Positions 35,720-44,897 of a stretch of DNA of 64,000 nucleotides are shown in pieces. The notes under the pieces are model-generated. The model had not been told where the DNA came from, searched no databases, and worked only from the letters and a program-made list of their open reading frames with translations. The stretch covers positions 1 through 64,000 of the forward strand of contig CAVXNX010000021.1 in assembly GCA_963763215.1 (NCBI GenBank), written 5' to 3'. The position numbers were made by a program, and so were the translations under genes. Within the stretch, counting starts at the first letter, position 1, and each line of letters opens with the position of its first letter. This DNA is from DASQZK01 sp963763215. GTDB lineage: Bacteria; Bacteroidota; Bacteroidia; Bacteroidales; GCA-2748055.

Positions 35720-36289
35720 ATGAGAGAATTTCATAAGATAAGTGGTACAGGTGTCCGGTTTTTTCTGCTGGCCTTCCTGGCTTCAGCCGCTATCCCGGCT
35801 TTCGCCGGTCCACAGCCCGGGGTGGAAGACAGGAACACACAGGTGGTACCTGAGGTGTACCGGACCTTCGACGGAACGGACCGGGCAATGTCTCTTTTGC
35901 TCCAGGGTTCCGGGAAGTTGGTTGCCGGGGGAGAAGCGAACCAGGGAGATCTCAAAAAGCTTGAGGTCACGGACAGGGAAAAGGAATCCCATCACAGGCC
36001 CCGTGCCAAAAGCGATAAGACCGGACTGTTGGGAAGGAACCGTCTGTTGCGGGAGGAAAGAAGCGGCATTGGGGATCCTCGACGAAGCAATCATCCCCCG
36101 GTGAATGATTTTGCCGAGCACCGCAACCGGAAACTTCGACAGAGGGATATCAAAGGTAATTTCAGGGCACTCAATGCCCATGGAGACAAACTCAATGGCC
36201 GAAAAAGCATCCTCAACGGCTACCTGAATGACGACTTTTGCATGAAATTCGATGCAAGGCTCATCGATAAAAAGCGAAAACTGATCTGA
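35720..36289 (+). CDS. Secreted protein of unknown function
   Basis: About 189 residues. A clear signal peptide (VRFFLLAFLASAAIPAFAG) and a strong GGAGG site just upstream support the start at 35720 (35717 is equally possible). The mature part begins PQPGVEDRNTQVVPEVYRTFDGTD and then becomes unusually rich in Arg, Lys, Asn and Asp (RRSNHPPVNDFAEHRNRK), which is odd for a secreted protein. No family is recognised. The antisense strand is also open here, so the true frame after about residue 60 is uncertain, and a frameshift or decayed gene is possible. Confidence 0.4.
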   Translation: MREFHKISGTGVRFFLLAFLASAAIPAFAGPQPGVEDRNTQVVPEVYRTFDGTDRAMSLLLQGSGKLVAGGEANQGDLKKLEVTDREKESHHRPRAKSDKTGLLGRNRLLREERSGIGDPRRSNHPPVNDFAEHRNRKLRQRDIKGNFRALNAHGDKLNGRKSILNGYLNDDFCMKFDARLIDKKRKLI

Positions 36290-36329
36290 GCCCGATGCGG
36301 AAAGGCGATGGGTCCTCTGAAAAACAGGA

Positions 36330-36357
36330 GCGCAGGATCAGCGGGGTGATCCTGCGC
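36330..36357. terminator. Terminator hairpin between convergent genes
   Basis: A perfect 11-base stem (36330-36340 against 36347-36357) with a 6-base loop, followed by a T-rich stretch on the plus strand. It lies between the secreted orphan and the DUF4382 gene, which converge. Confidence 0.6.
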
Positions 36358-36441
36358 ATTGCTTTATTCCATGAATGACGCGGGTCATCTCTTTCTCCGG
36401 TCAAGCTGCCGCCCTGTTGACGGCAGGCCGGGGCGGGATCT

Positions 36442-37281
36442 TTAACGTGAAGCCGCCGAGGGAACAAGTTCAAAATCCTGCCGGGTACTGTTACCCGCCG
36501 TAACGGTTACGCCCTGTACATCCGATGTTTCATAGCCTTCCATGGATGCCGAGACATCATACGCGCCGGCCGGAATGGCAATGATCCGGTAAAAACCTGT
36601 CGAATCGGTGAGCGAAGCTGCCACCAGGGTATCCTTCTGTACCCAGACGGTCACATTGGAAAGCGCCGAACCTGTGGTATCGGTCACCATCCCTTCTACA
36701 CGGCCGGAGGTGCTTGCATTGACGGCCCTGATGACCGGTTTGAAGATAAATCCCTTGATCCCGGCCGGTGTATTGAAATTACCCTCTACCACAAACGACC
36801 TGCTGAGGTCGAAATCCAGAACCAGTTCCGATGTTAAACCTCCCTGGACATCGATGGGGGGATCCACCTTGATTTTAAGGCCCGAAGTCGATCCGCTCGG
36901 CACCTTGAGGTTGAAAGTCTCACCTCCGGTAAGTGTCAGACTTGCCGAGGTGACATACAGCCGCATCTCATCGTAGGATCCGGCGGGGATTTCCGTCCGG
37001 GACAATTCGTCCGTGATCCCGTTCCGGAGATCCATCAGATCGAAAGTGGCCGAATCATTGAAAATCGTGATGAATGAGGTATCCGCCTCTCCCGCAGGCC
37101 GGATCTCAGCCCTGACAACGGTTACTGTTGCCGAAGCAATATAGTCCATCGGAAAAGGGGAATCGGTGATACTCACCTTCAGGGTCCCGTTCCCCGGCCC
37201 GGTGCTGTTGCCGGTTTTTTTCTCACACGAGGTTGCGACAACAATGAGACATGCTAATCCTGCAAAAATCAATTTTCTCAT
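36442..37281 (-). CDS. DUF4382 lipoprotein with carboxypeptidase-regulatory-like domain
   Basis: 279-residue surface or periplasmic lipoprotein. The signal peptide ends in the lipobox VATSC. Residues from about 33 to 185 match DUF4382 (GTLKVSITDSPFPMDYIASATVTV and FDLMDLRNGITDELSRTEIPAG), followed by a CarboxypepD_reg-like beta sandwich (VEGMVTDTTGSALSNVTVWV, GFYRIIAIPAGAYDVSASMEGYE). No catalytic residues are present; these proteins are thought to be structural or binding factors of the envelope. The start at 37281 (MRKLIF) is set by the signal peptide. Divergent from the sulfatase gene. Confidence 0.85.
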   Translation of the reverse strand: MRKLIFAGLACLIVVATSCEKKTGNSTGPGNGTLKVSITDSPFPMDYIASATVTVVRAEIRPAGEADTSFITIFNDSATFDLMDLRNGITDELSRTEIPAGSYDEMRLYVTSASLTLTGGETFNLKVPSGSTSGLKIKVDPPIDVQGGLTSELVLDFDLSRSFVVEGNFNTPAGIKGFIFKPVIRAVNASTSGRVEGMVTDTTGSALSNVTVWVQKDTLVAASLTDSTGFYRIIAIPAGAYDVSASMEGYETSDVQGVTVTAGNSTRQDFELVPSAASR

Positions 37282-37460
37282 AACGCATTGTTTTTGTGTT
37301 AGACAATTAAAAATTCCAAAATTTGACCAGGTGTGTTGTCTTTCGCGGTGACGCTTCGGTAAGATCAATAAAAAGGCTTTGCCTTTGAATTTAAAGGTAA
37401 ACGGATAAACCCCGGGGTATGTTTTGTGAATTCGTGGGTTATTGAAGAAATGAGCCGCAT

Positions 37461-37492
37461 TTGTCCGTTTCCGGAAATAAATCTTTACTTTG
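37461..37492 (+). promoter_or_regulatory. Possible promoter of the sulfatase gene
   Basis: TTG at 37461, a 22-base spacer, then TACTTTG at 37486-37492, close to but not identical with the TAnnTTTG form. It lies about 125 bases before the start. The remaining intergenic sequence (37282-37617) shows nothing else recognisable. Confidence 0.3.
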
Positions 37493-37617
37493 CATGATCG
37501 GGTGTTGTGCATCGTCTGACTGACCGGTCGCCGGATCCGGCGGATCTCCCCGGACATGTCGGAATCTGAACGTTTTCAGGCTGTTCAACGCATCCTATTG
37601 ACATCAAAAACGATCCC

Positions 37618-39060
37618 ATGAAGAACGAAGTGATCATTTCCATCGGCATTCTGGCATTGATGGGAACTTCTTGTACCGGACCGAATAAGAAAACCTCCGG
37701 TAAGGCGCAGAAACCGAATGTTATTTACATCCTGGCCGACGACCTGGGATATGGTGACGTGAGTTGTTACGGTCAGACGCACTTTTCGACGCCCCATATC
37801 GACCACCTGGCCGCTTCAGGGATGAAATTCACGCAGCATTACGCCGGGAGCACGGTATGTGCCCCATCCCGGTCCGTGCTCATGACGGGCCTTCACACCG
37901 GACATACCCCGGTACGTGGCAACATGCGCATCCAGCCGCTCGGTCAATATCCCCTGCCCGACTCCATTTATACCCTTGCCGAATTGTTCCACGATGCCGG
38001 ATATGTAACCGGTGCCTTCGGGAAATGGGGTCTCGGCTCTGTTTTCAATGAAGGTGACCCCCAAACGCAGGGTTTCGATCATTTTTTCGGGTATTATTCC
38101 CAGTCGAAGGCCCACCGGTATTACCCTGCTTTTCTCTGGGATGACGGGCAGATCGACAGCCTCGGCAACACGGAGGCACTGAAAACGTACAGTGCCGATG
38201 CGATCAACAGGAAGGCTCTTGCGTTCATCGCAGCCCATAAGGATACGTCTTTCTTCCTGTTCCTTCCCTACACCCTCCCCCATCCCGAGATCATTGCCCC
38301 CCATGATTCCATTTTCATGCACTTCAGGGGGATGTTCGAGCCTGAAAAAAAATACACCGGCAACGATTATTTTACACCCTACTATAACACCATCGATTAT
38401 GCTTCCCAGGATGAATGCCATGCGACTTATGCCTCCATGGTCACCCGTCTCGACATTTACACGGGCCAGATCATGGACGCTCTGAAGAAATACGGACTGG
38501 AAAGCCACACGATCGTCATGTTTGCCAGCGACAATGGGCCGACCAATGAGGGCGGATCCGATCCGGAGTACTTCGGCAGTCACGGTTCATTGCGCGGCAT
38601 CAAGCGTGACCTTTATGAAGGAGGCATCCGTGTTCCCTTCATCGTTTCATGGCCGGGGAAAATAGCGGCAGGAAGCACAACCGGCCATATCTCCTATTTC
38701 GGCGATATGATGGCCACGATGGAGGATCTTCTGAACACCCGGGTGCAGGATCCCGGGGACGGCATTTCTTTCCTGCCCACCCTTCTGGACAAACGGCGGC
38801 AGAAGGAACACGATTACCTCTACTGGGAGTTTCACGAAAAAGGAGGCAGCCAGGCCATCCGCCAGGGAAAGTGGAAGGCCGTCCGGCTGAATATCCAGGA
38901 TAACCCGGGTGCGCCCATCGAACTCTACAACCTCGATGAAGATCCCGGGGAAAGGCAGAATGTAGCCGCGAGCCATCCCGACATTATTAAAAAGATGAAA
39001 CAACGGTTCTCGAAATCGCATGTAAAGTCCGTTGCATTCCCATACCGGTGGGAAAATTAA
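37618..39060 (+). CDS. Arylsulfatase (S1 family, formylglycine type)
   Basis: 480-residue lipoprotein (lipobox MGTSC). Sulfatase motifs: PNVIYILADDLGYGDVSCYG with metal ligands Asp41-Asp42, the formylglycine site CAPSR (Cys81) inside STVCAPSRSVLMTG, GKWGLG, and FASDNGPTNEGG for the second metal cluster. The Cys-type site needs an anaerobic sulfatase-maturating radical-SAM enzyme or FGE, neither of which is in the window. It probably removes sulfate from glycans, fitting nearby carbohydrate enzymes. Intact. Confidence 0.9.
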   Translation: MKNEVIISIGILALMGTSCTGPNKKTSGKAQKPNVIYILADDLGYGDVSCYGQTHFSTPHIDHLAASGMKFTQHYAGSTVCAPSRSVLMTGLHTGHTPVRGNMRIQPLGQYPLPDSIYTLAELFHDAGYVTGAFGKWGLGSVFNEGDPQTQGFDHFFGYYSQSKAHRYYPAFLWDDGQIDSLGNTEALKTYSADAINRKALAFIAAHKDTSFFLFLPYTLPHPEIIAPHDSIFMHFRGMFEPEKKYTGNDYFTPYYNTIDYASQDECHATYASMVTRLDIYTGQIMDALKKYGLESHTIVMFASDNGPTNEGGSDPEYFGSHGSLRGIKRDLYEGGIRVPFIVSWPGKIAAGSTTGHISYFGDMMATMEDLLNTRVQDPGDGISFLPTLLDKRRQKEHDYLYWEFHEKGGSQAIRQGKWKAVRLNIQDNPGAPIELYNLDEDPGERQNVAASHPDIIKKMKQRFSKSHVKSVAFPYRWEN

Positions 39061-39088
39061 AACCAGCTGCGGCATCTGCGAAAAAAGC

Positions 39089-39803
39089 CTATCGACCGTT
39101 GCCTGTCACCATGATTTTCCTGACGGTGTAATGATTGCCGCTCATCGATCTCCAAAAAATACAATCCACCCGCCAGTCTGCCGGCCGGGATCACCACGAC
39201 CGGTGAACCTTTGCTCTCCAGGACACTGACCATCCGGCCGCTCGCATCCCGGATGATAACCCCCGTGATCAACCGGTCCGATTTTATCGTGATGTCGTCC
39301 GTGGCAGGGTTCGGATAGACGACCGGTGATGTGGATTCAACCCTTCGCAACCCTTCCGGCGAAGCTCCTGTTTGGCGGATCAGCACACTATCGGCCACCC
39401 CTCCGTAACCCCGGACAACGAGGTATGCCTGACGGTCCGATCCGTCCGAATTGTCATCGACATCCATCCGCACGGTCTTTTTGAGGAATTGCGATGAAAA
39501 TCCCCCGATCGATCGGTTCTCCATGATGAGGTTGGCATAGGGGAATTTGGCCTGGAGGTAACGCCGGATCTCCAGCCACCAGTCCTGTTCGCTGATGGAC
39601 TGGCCATAAACGAGAACTTTTACGGTGTTCCGGTGATCAGGCGTACTGGTTGCCAGCAGGGTCATGGTTCGCTGGATCATCCGCCCAAATCCGGTTGTGT
39701 CGGGCAGTCCGGGCATCGGCCATGTCTGGGAATGAAGAGCCGGGAGCGCCAGGCAGGCAATGAGTGAGATGAGGATCAGCTTTCGAAGGAGCTTTTTGTT
39801 CAT
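39089..39803 (-). CDS. Truncated SGNH-like secreted protein with type IX secretion sorting domain (one frameshift)
   Basis: About 238 residues. Signal peptide (LILISLIACLALPALHSQ), then a segment like the start of an SGNH/GDSL esterase (VKVLVYGQSISEQDWW..ENRSIGGFSS), which stops after some 60 residues; the catalytic Asp-x-x-His block is absent. A C-terminal T9SS type A sorting domain follows (VVYPNPATDDITIKSDRLIT, GVIIRDASGRMV, GGLYFLEID). One missing base near 39145 hides its normal end, SGNHYTVRKIMVTGNGR, with stop at 39089. The sorting tail shows that the organism has a type IX secretion system. The missing middle points to an internal deletion. Confidence 0.65.
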
Positions 39804-40013
39804 GAGCGGTTTGGGTTGGTGGTTGGTGGTTCGTCATTCTTCATGCAATTCGAAAGATAATTAAAAAACAATGGAATTTACCCCCGATCCCGGACCGAAA
39901 AATGCACCATTCTTCACAACCATGTGAATGCCAGGTGCAGAACAATGATCCGCGACGGTCAAACTATCGGGGTTTGCGGTTGTTTGAAGAATAAATACAA
40001 TCAGATGGAAGGC

Positions 40014-40958
40014 ATGAAAAATAAAACAGTCGTCATAACCGGAATCACTTCGGGTATCGGAAGGTTTACGGCCGTCGATTTGGCATCGCGCGGCGCGCGC
40101 CTTGTTCTTATCGCACGAAACAAGGCCAGGGCGGATGAGACCATTGAAGAGATCAGGAAAAAAACCGGCAATAAAAACATCGCGCTTTTTATAGCGGACC
40201 TTTCGGTGATGGAAGACATCCGGAAGGTCACGGCGGAGATCATCCGAAAATATCCCGTGATCGATGTCCTGATCAACTGTGCCGGCATGGTCTTCCCGAA
40301 AAGATATGAGAGTTCGGAAGGAATTGAAATGACATTCGCCCTCAATCATCTCGGTTATTTTATGCTCACCAACCGGCTGGTTGAACACCTGAAGGCGGCT
40401 CCATCGGCGCGGATCATCAATGTGGCATCCGAAGCTCAGCGGTCCGGACAGATCCATTTCGACGACCTGAACCTCGAAAACGGGTATTCTGCTTTCAAGG
40501 CTTACAGCCAGTCGAAACTCGCCAATGTAATTTTCACTTACGAGCTGGCGCGTCGTCTGGAGGGAACGCGGGTTACCGCGAACGCCGTCCATCCCGGCGT
40601 GGTAAACACCCGGTTCGGACGTGACTTCAACGGGATATGGAAAATCCTCTTTGCTTTTGTCAAGCCGTTCATGCGTAACGTGGAAAAAGGGGCGGAAACC
40701 GTGATCTGGCTGGCTGTCTCGCCGGAGGTGGAAGGTGTGAGCGGGAAATATTTCACCGACAAAAAACAGATCCGGTCAACGGATATCTCTTATGATAAAG
40801 AGATTGCTGACCGGTTGTGGAAGGTGAGCGAGGAGATGGTGGACCGGATTCTGGGAGAAGAAGGGAAGGAAAAGGAAAAAGAGCCCGGGCAACACATTCA
40901 AAGCACCCATCACAAAAAGTCTGAAAAGGCGAATCGCAAAAACAAGCAAACACGCTGA
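40014..40958 (+). CDS. Short-chain dehydrogenase/reductase (retinol-dehydrogenase-like)
   Basis: About 314 residues. The NAD(P) fold begins KTVVITGITSGIGRFTAVDLA (TGxxxGIG), then NCAG, Ser in INVASEAQRSG and the catalytic Tyr/Lys in YSQSKLA. Residues ARNKARADE after beta 2 suggest NADPH preference. The C terminus has an unusual charged tail of about 50 residues (EEGKEKEKEPGQH). It resembles WW-domain oxidoreductase/retinol dehydrogenase types; the substrate is unknown. Start at 40014 by homology, 40005 possible. Confidence 0.85.
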   Translation: MKNKTVVITGITSGIGRFTAVDLASRGARLVLIARNKARADETIEEIRKKTGNKNIALFIADLSVMEDIRKVTAEIIRKYPVIDVLINCAGMVFPKRYESSEGIEMTFALNHLGYFMLTNRLVEHLKAAPSARIINVASEAQRSGQIHFDDLNLENGYSAFKAYSQSKLANVIFTYELARRLEGTRVTANAVHPGVVNTRFGRDFNGIWKILFAFVKPFMRNVEKGAETVIWLAVSPEVEGVSGKYFTDKKQIRSTDISYDKEIADRLWKVSEEMVDRILGEEGKEKEKEPGQHIQSTHHKKSEKANRKNKQTR

Positions 40959-41129
40959 TCGGATTCAAAACCACAAACCATTTTGCCTCATTCCCATACC
41001 CGTGAGACCGGATTAGGCCGGAGCTTTTGTGGTTATCAATGATGGCAGACGGTTGGAAATGTGAAGCTGAAAATCTGAAATCCGGATTTTCGCAATGGAT
41101 ATCCGGAGTACAAAGCTTAAATTCGGGAA

Positions 41130-41537
41130 ATGTCGCGAAAAGATTACATGATGCGTTATTTCGAGCAACTGGGCATAGTACTGGGGGCGTTGCTCGGATT
41201 TAAGGTGAAGGGCCGTTATGACGACGCCCTTGACCTGATCAGGACCACCCTGAATGAACTGCCCGATTTTTACTACGCGCTCGTGGACCTTCCGCCCCAT
41301 GAACTTTTTGAAAAAGTGACGGGTGACGGGTCAGGTTCACCGGACAAAACCGAAATGATCGCAACCCTCCTGTATGAAGAGGCAGAGTTCCTCAACCTCT
41401 CAGGTGCATCTGAAAAAGCGGCGGACCGCTATGAGAAGGCCCTTCGCCTCCTGGAGCATATCCACACCACATCGGCCGTCTATTCGATGGAAAGATCCAG
41501 CCGGATCGCGCGGTGCCGGATGATCCTCGGCCGCTGA
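41130..41537 (+). CDS. DUF6483-family protein
   Basis: 135-residue helical protein: MSRKDYMMRYFEQLGIVLGALLGFKVKGRYDDALDLI matches the typical start of DUF6483 (quoted in two parts at residues 1-20 and 21-37). A TPR-like helical pair (SEKAADRYEKALRLLEHI) lies near the C terminus. No known function; possibly a small adaptor. Confidence 0.65.
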   Translation: MSRKDYMMRYFEQLGIVLGALLGFKVKGRYDDALDLIRTTLNELPDFYYALVDLPPHELFEKVTGDGSGSPDKTEMIATLLYEEAEFLNLSGASEKAADRYEKALRLLEHIHTTSAVYSMERSSRIARCRMILGR

Positions 41538-41732
41538 ACGCTGAACAAGACGAATGTAAAAACTGTTATCCATGCGGGCGGGGCCCCGGAATGGCCTGCT
41601 TTTGACGCCTCGATCCCCCCTGATCCTTACTTCGCAATACCCATCCATTGCGCTCAGGACGGGGATCCGCGTGACCCGGACAACAGAACGGCGGGCTCTC
41701 CGCCGGAGAGTAAAAAAATGACCATTCTGCAA

Positions 41733-41761
41733 TTGGTATTCACTTAAAATGCCTACATTTG
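41733..41761 (+). promoter_or_regulatory. Promoter of the CorA-like gene
   Basis: TTG at 41733-41735, an 18-base spacer, then TACATTTG at 41754-41761, an exact -7 consensus. It is the clearest promoter in the window. The transcript would carry a leader of about 115 bases before the transporter start, containing a 12-codon open frame. Between 41538 and this site lies G+C-rich sequence with one small hairpin (41689-41705) and no gene. Confidence 0.5.
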
Positions 41762-41783
41762 CACGTCTTAAACAAACCGAGTT

Positions 41784-41822
41784 ATGGACGACTATCACGC
41801 GGAAACGAGTATTGATTTTTAA
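41784..41822 (+). CDS. Possible 12-residue leader peptide
   Basis: ATG to TAA encodes MDDYHAETSIDF within the untranslated leader of the CorA-like gene, about 23 bases after the -7 box. No strong ribosome-binding site is visible. A leader peptide controlling a magnesium channel would have parallels, but chance occurrence is quite possible. Confidence 0.2.
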   Translation: MDDYHAETSIDF

Positions 41823-41882
41823 CCTGTCCTGCCAGGGTAATCACTAGTTTGCCTCAGCGGGACTCAAAAGAGAGGTACGGCT

Positions 41883-42809
41883 ATGATTACTTTCTGGAAA
41901 TTCGGGAAAGAATTGTCAAGGCTTGACAATTTTCAGGACAACAGCTACATCAACATTGTTGCCCCCACCACCGAAGAAATCGAAATCCTTAAAAGCAACT
42001 ATGATATCCCCGAAGAATTCCTTTCGGACGTCCTCGACGTGGATGAAAGGTCGAGGATGGAGATCGAAGATGACCTGTTGCTGATCATCATTCGTGTGCC
42101 CGTATACAATCCGCATGACGGTGTTCCCTACACCACCATACCCCTCGGTTTTATCATCAGCGACAATTTCGTGCTCTCGATCTGCATCCGTGAAGTGGAG
42201 GTCATCCAGAACCTCGAAAACAACCGCATCAAGAATATGCGGACCGATACCCGGATCGACTTTCTGCTGTCGATCTTCCTTCACACCACCAATTCATACC
42301 ACAAATATCTGAAAAACATCAACATACAGACCAACCGCATTGAGAAGGACCTGGAGCGTTCCACCCGGAATGAGGAACTGCACAGGCTGCTGAAGATGGA
42401 AAAATGCCTGGTGTACTTTACCACCTCCCTCAGGGCCAATGAGCTGCTGCTGGCCCGGCTGCGGAATTCGAAATACATCCGGCCCGACAGTTATTCCGAA
42501 GAGCTCCTCGAAGATGTGATCATCGAGAACAAACAGGCCATCGAAATGGCCAATATATACAGTGACATTCAGAGCGGGATGATGGATGCCTTTGCTTCGA
42601 TCATCTCCAACAACCTGAACATTGTCATGAAACAGCTCACCACCGTGACGGTCATCCTGATGATCCCCACACTGGTTTCCAGTTTCTTTGGCATGAACGT
42701 CCCCAATTTCCTGGAGAATAATCAATATTCCCTGATCGGCATTTTCCTGGTGTCAATTCTTCTTGCCGTCATCGGCGGACTGCTGATCCGGTATAAACGG
42801 TGGATCTGA
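41883..42809 (+). CDS. CorA-like divalent cation channel
   Basis: 308-residue inner-membrane Mg2+/Co2+ channel. A long cytosolic funnel domain with a stalk helix is followed by two C-terminal helices; the signature GMN occurs as SSFFGMNVPNF between them, and the chain ends in the basic IRYKRWI. A purine-rich site (AGAGAGG) lies before the ATG. Length and motif fit the family; transport of Mg2+ is inferred. It converges with the ABC exporter genes. Confidence 0.9.
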   Translation: MITFWKFGKELSRLDNFQDNSYINIVAPTTEEIEILKSNYDIPEEFLSDVLDVDERSRMEIEDDLLLIIIRVPVYNPHDGVPYTTIPLGFIISDNFVLSICIREVEVIQNLENNRIKNMRTDTRIDFLLSIFLHTTNSYHKYLKNINIQTNRIEKDLERSTRNEELHRLLKMEKCLVYFTTSLRANELLLARLRNSKYIRPDSYSEELLEDVIIENKQAIEMANIYSDIQSGMMDAFASIISNNLNIVMKQLTTVTVILMIPTLVSSFFGMNVPNFLENNQYSLIGIFLVSILLAVIGGLLIRYKRWI

Positions 42810-42838
42810 ACCGGTGAACGATTCCGTTGCTTCAGATT

Positions 42839-43963
42839 TCAGTACCATTTGAAGATCTTCATTCCGGCAATGAGGGTGACCAACCCGATTCCCCCCAGGA
42901 TGAGGGTGTTTCCCATAACCTGCGTAAGCCCTGCCCCTTCATTGATGATGCTCCGGAAACTGTCGGCAACCATGGTCAATGGCAGTTTGCGGATAATCGG
43001 TATCGTCCATTCCGGGAAATTCTGATAGCTGAAGAAGATCCCCGAGAGGATCATCATGGGCATGGTGACGAAATTGATAATGGCATTACCAATCTCCGTC
43101 TTGGAGGTTCGCGAGGAGAACAGGATGGCGATGCCGGTGAAGGCGAAATTGCCCGCGATGAAAACGAGAAAAAGGGCCAGGAGGCTGCCCTGCACCCGGA
43201 TATCGAAGTAAAGGCCGGCGAAAACCAGAAGAAGGGTTGCTTCGACAAAGGTCATGGAAAGCCTGGCGGTCATATGGGCGATCAGCAGGTTGGCCTTGTG
43301 CATGGGTGTGGCCACCATTCTCCTCAGCATGTTGCCTTTCCGGCGTTCGATGATGGTATAGCTGATCCCCCACATGCAGGCCATCATCACCGTCAGGGAG
43401 AGAAGGCCCGGGACAAGGAAATCGACGTACCGGGTGCCCTGCAGTTTCATCGGGATGATTTCCGCACGATTGATTTCCTGCTGTTTATGGTTCTCATCCA
43501 GCAGGTTGCCCAGCTGAAGTTGCAGAGTCCGGGCATCCGGGTTGGCCGGGTCGAGATGATAGATCAGGCTGTCGCCATGGCTCTCAAGGATGATCTGGTA
43601 TTTTCCCCTTTTGATGCCCTGGATGGCCAGGGCATGGCTCACCGGGATGAACCGGTAGGTGGTTTTCCCATAAATGCTGTCGTTGACCGTGACATTGTAT
43701 GTCAGCATGGAATCCGAGGTCCATCCCTTCTCGGCGTTCCGGTCGAGGAAATGCATCAGCCTGGATTGCGGGGAGGTATGGATGAAGGCCACGTCTTTTC
43801 TGACGTTTGGCTTATTATTGAAGGCAATGCCGAGCCCCCAGGCCATGAGAATGGGAAATCCGACACCCCAGAAAATAACGCCGGGTTCGCGGATCAGTTC
43901 TTTGATATGGATGACGATGAGTTTCCAGAGTTCCTTATTAAACATAGTCCCAGTGTTTTTCAT
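42839..43963 (-). CDS. ABC-2 type exporter permease
   Basis: About 374 residues. An N-terminal helix (PGVIFWGVGFPILMAWGLG), a large extracytoplasmic domain (about 45-175) and five C-terminal helices with GLLSLTVMMACMWGISYTIIERRKGNMLRRM form the ABC2_membrane_3/NatB-YhhJ type. Start at 43963, just after the ATPase stop, forming an operon of ATPase then permease. The substrate is unknown; related systems export drugs, Na+ or lipids. The large loop suggests interaction with periplasmic parts. Confidence 0.85.
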   Translation of the reverse strand: MKNTGTMFNKELWKLIVIHIKELIREPGVIFWGVGFPILMAWGLGIAFNNKPNVRKDVAFIHTSPQSRLMHFLDRNAEKGWTSDSMLTYNVTVNDSIYGKTTYRFIPVSHALAIQGIKRGKYQIILESHGDSLIYHLDPANPDARTLQLQLGNLLDENHKQQEINRAEIIPMKLQGTRYVDFLVPGLLSLTVMMACMWGISYTIIERRKGNMLRRMVATPMHKANLLIAHMTARLSMTFVEATLLLVFAGLYFDIRVQGSLLALFLVFIAGNFAFTGIAILFSSRTSKTEIGNAIINFVTMPMMILSGIFFSYQNFPEWTIPIIRKLPLTMVADSFRSIINEGAGLTQVMGNTLILGGIGLVTLIAGMKIFKWY

Positions 43964-43967
43964 ATGA

Positions 43968-44897
43968 TCAGTTCGACAATCTCCGCCCTGTTTTGCGCAG
44001 GAAAAGGTCGTCGAGGGTCGGTTTCCGGAAATTGAAATCCGAAATAGTGATGTGATTCTTCTCCAGGAGATCAAAGAGCCAGGGCAGGTCGTGTGTGACA
44101 TCCGTCAGCTCGCAACTCACCCGCCCCGTGTTCTCATCCCACCGGATCTCCAACCCGTTTTGCCTGGTTTTGAACGTTTCAGGGATTGCCCCTGAAACGC
44201 TGAATTCCGCCACGTTGTGGATGTTCTCCCGGGCCAGGAGCTCATTCAGCGTTCCCTCGGCAATGATCTCGCCCTTGTCCATGATGATGATCCGGTCGCA
44301 CAGGTAAGCGGCCTCTTCCATGTAATGGGTGGTGAGAATGAGAGAAGCATTGTGGTCCTTTTTCAGGTTCATGAGAATATCCCAGATCTCATGGCGGGCG
44401 GTCGGGTCCAATCCGGTGGTGGGTTCATCAAGGATCAGGATCTCCGGATCGTTGAGGATGGCAATACCCAGGGCAAGCCGCTGGCGCTGCCCCCCCGACA
44501 GGTTCTTGGTGAAAGCCTTGCTTTTTTCTGTGAGACCGACGATATCCATCACCCGGTCAATTTTCTCGTCGGGCATGCCGTAAAAGCTGGCAAACATCCC
44601 AAGGGTCTCGGCCACTGTGATCTTTTCAAAAAATTTGGTTTCCTGGAAGGAGATCCCCAAAATGTTGTACAGTTCGGCCTTGTTGTCGCGGAGCTTTTTT
44701 CCCTTGATCAGGATCTCCCCGTGGTCGGGATGCCTGATGCCCTCGATCATTTCCACAAGGGTCGTCTTACCTGCACCGTTGGGTCCGAGCAGGGCCACGT
44801 ATTCCCCTTTGCCGAGGGTGAAATCGACACCCTTGACCGCATGGACATTCCCGAAGCTTTTTTTGACAGAAGTGATGGTTATCAGTTCATTTTCCAT
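43968..44897 (-). CDS. ABC transporter ATP-binding protein
   Basis: 309-residue ATPase of a NodI/CcmA-like type 2 exporter. Walker A GPNGAGKTT, signature LSGGQRQRL, Walker B ILILDEPTTGLDP and the switch His (LTTHYMEEA) are all present. An extra C-terminal domain of about 90 residues ends TLDDLFLRKTGRRL, as in drug-export ATPases. It is the first gene of a two-gene operon with the permease. Confidence 0.9.
   Translation of the reverse strand: MENELITITSVKKSFGNVHAVKGVDFTLGKGEYVALLGPNGAGKTTLVEMIEGIRHPDHGEILIKGKKLRDNKAELYNILGISFQETKFFEKITVAETLGMFASFYGMPDEKIDRVMDIVGLTEKSKAFTKNLSGGQRQRLALGIAILNDPEILILDEPTTGLDPTARHEIWDILMNLKKDHNASLILTTHYMEEAAYLCDRIIIMDKGEIIAEGTLNELLARENIHNVAEFSVSGAIPETFKTRQNGLEIRWDENTGRVSCELTDVTHDLPWLFDLLEKNHITISDFNFRKPTLDDLFLRKTGRRLSN

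Noticed and set aside
35860..35945. Possible Delta-60 (beta-propeller) repeat in FDGTDRAMSLLLQGSGKLVAGG
   Set aside because: Only one partial repeat unit is visible and the sequence after it does not continue the pattern.
35783..36181. Minus-strand frame opposite the secreted orphan
   Set aside because: The plus strand has a ribosome-binding site and signal peptide; the minus frame has neither, though its composition is not absurd.
42827..44035. Plus-strand open frame opposite the ABC permease
   Set aside because: The minus strand shows a typical ABC-2 permease; the plus product is Asp/Gly/His-rich shadow sequence.
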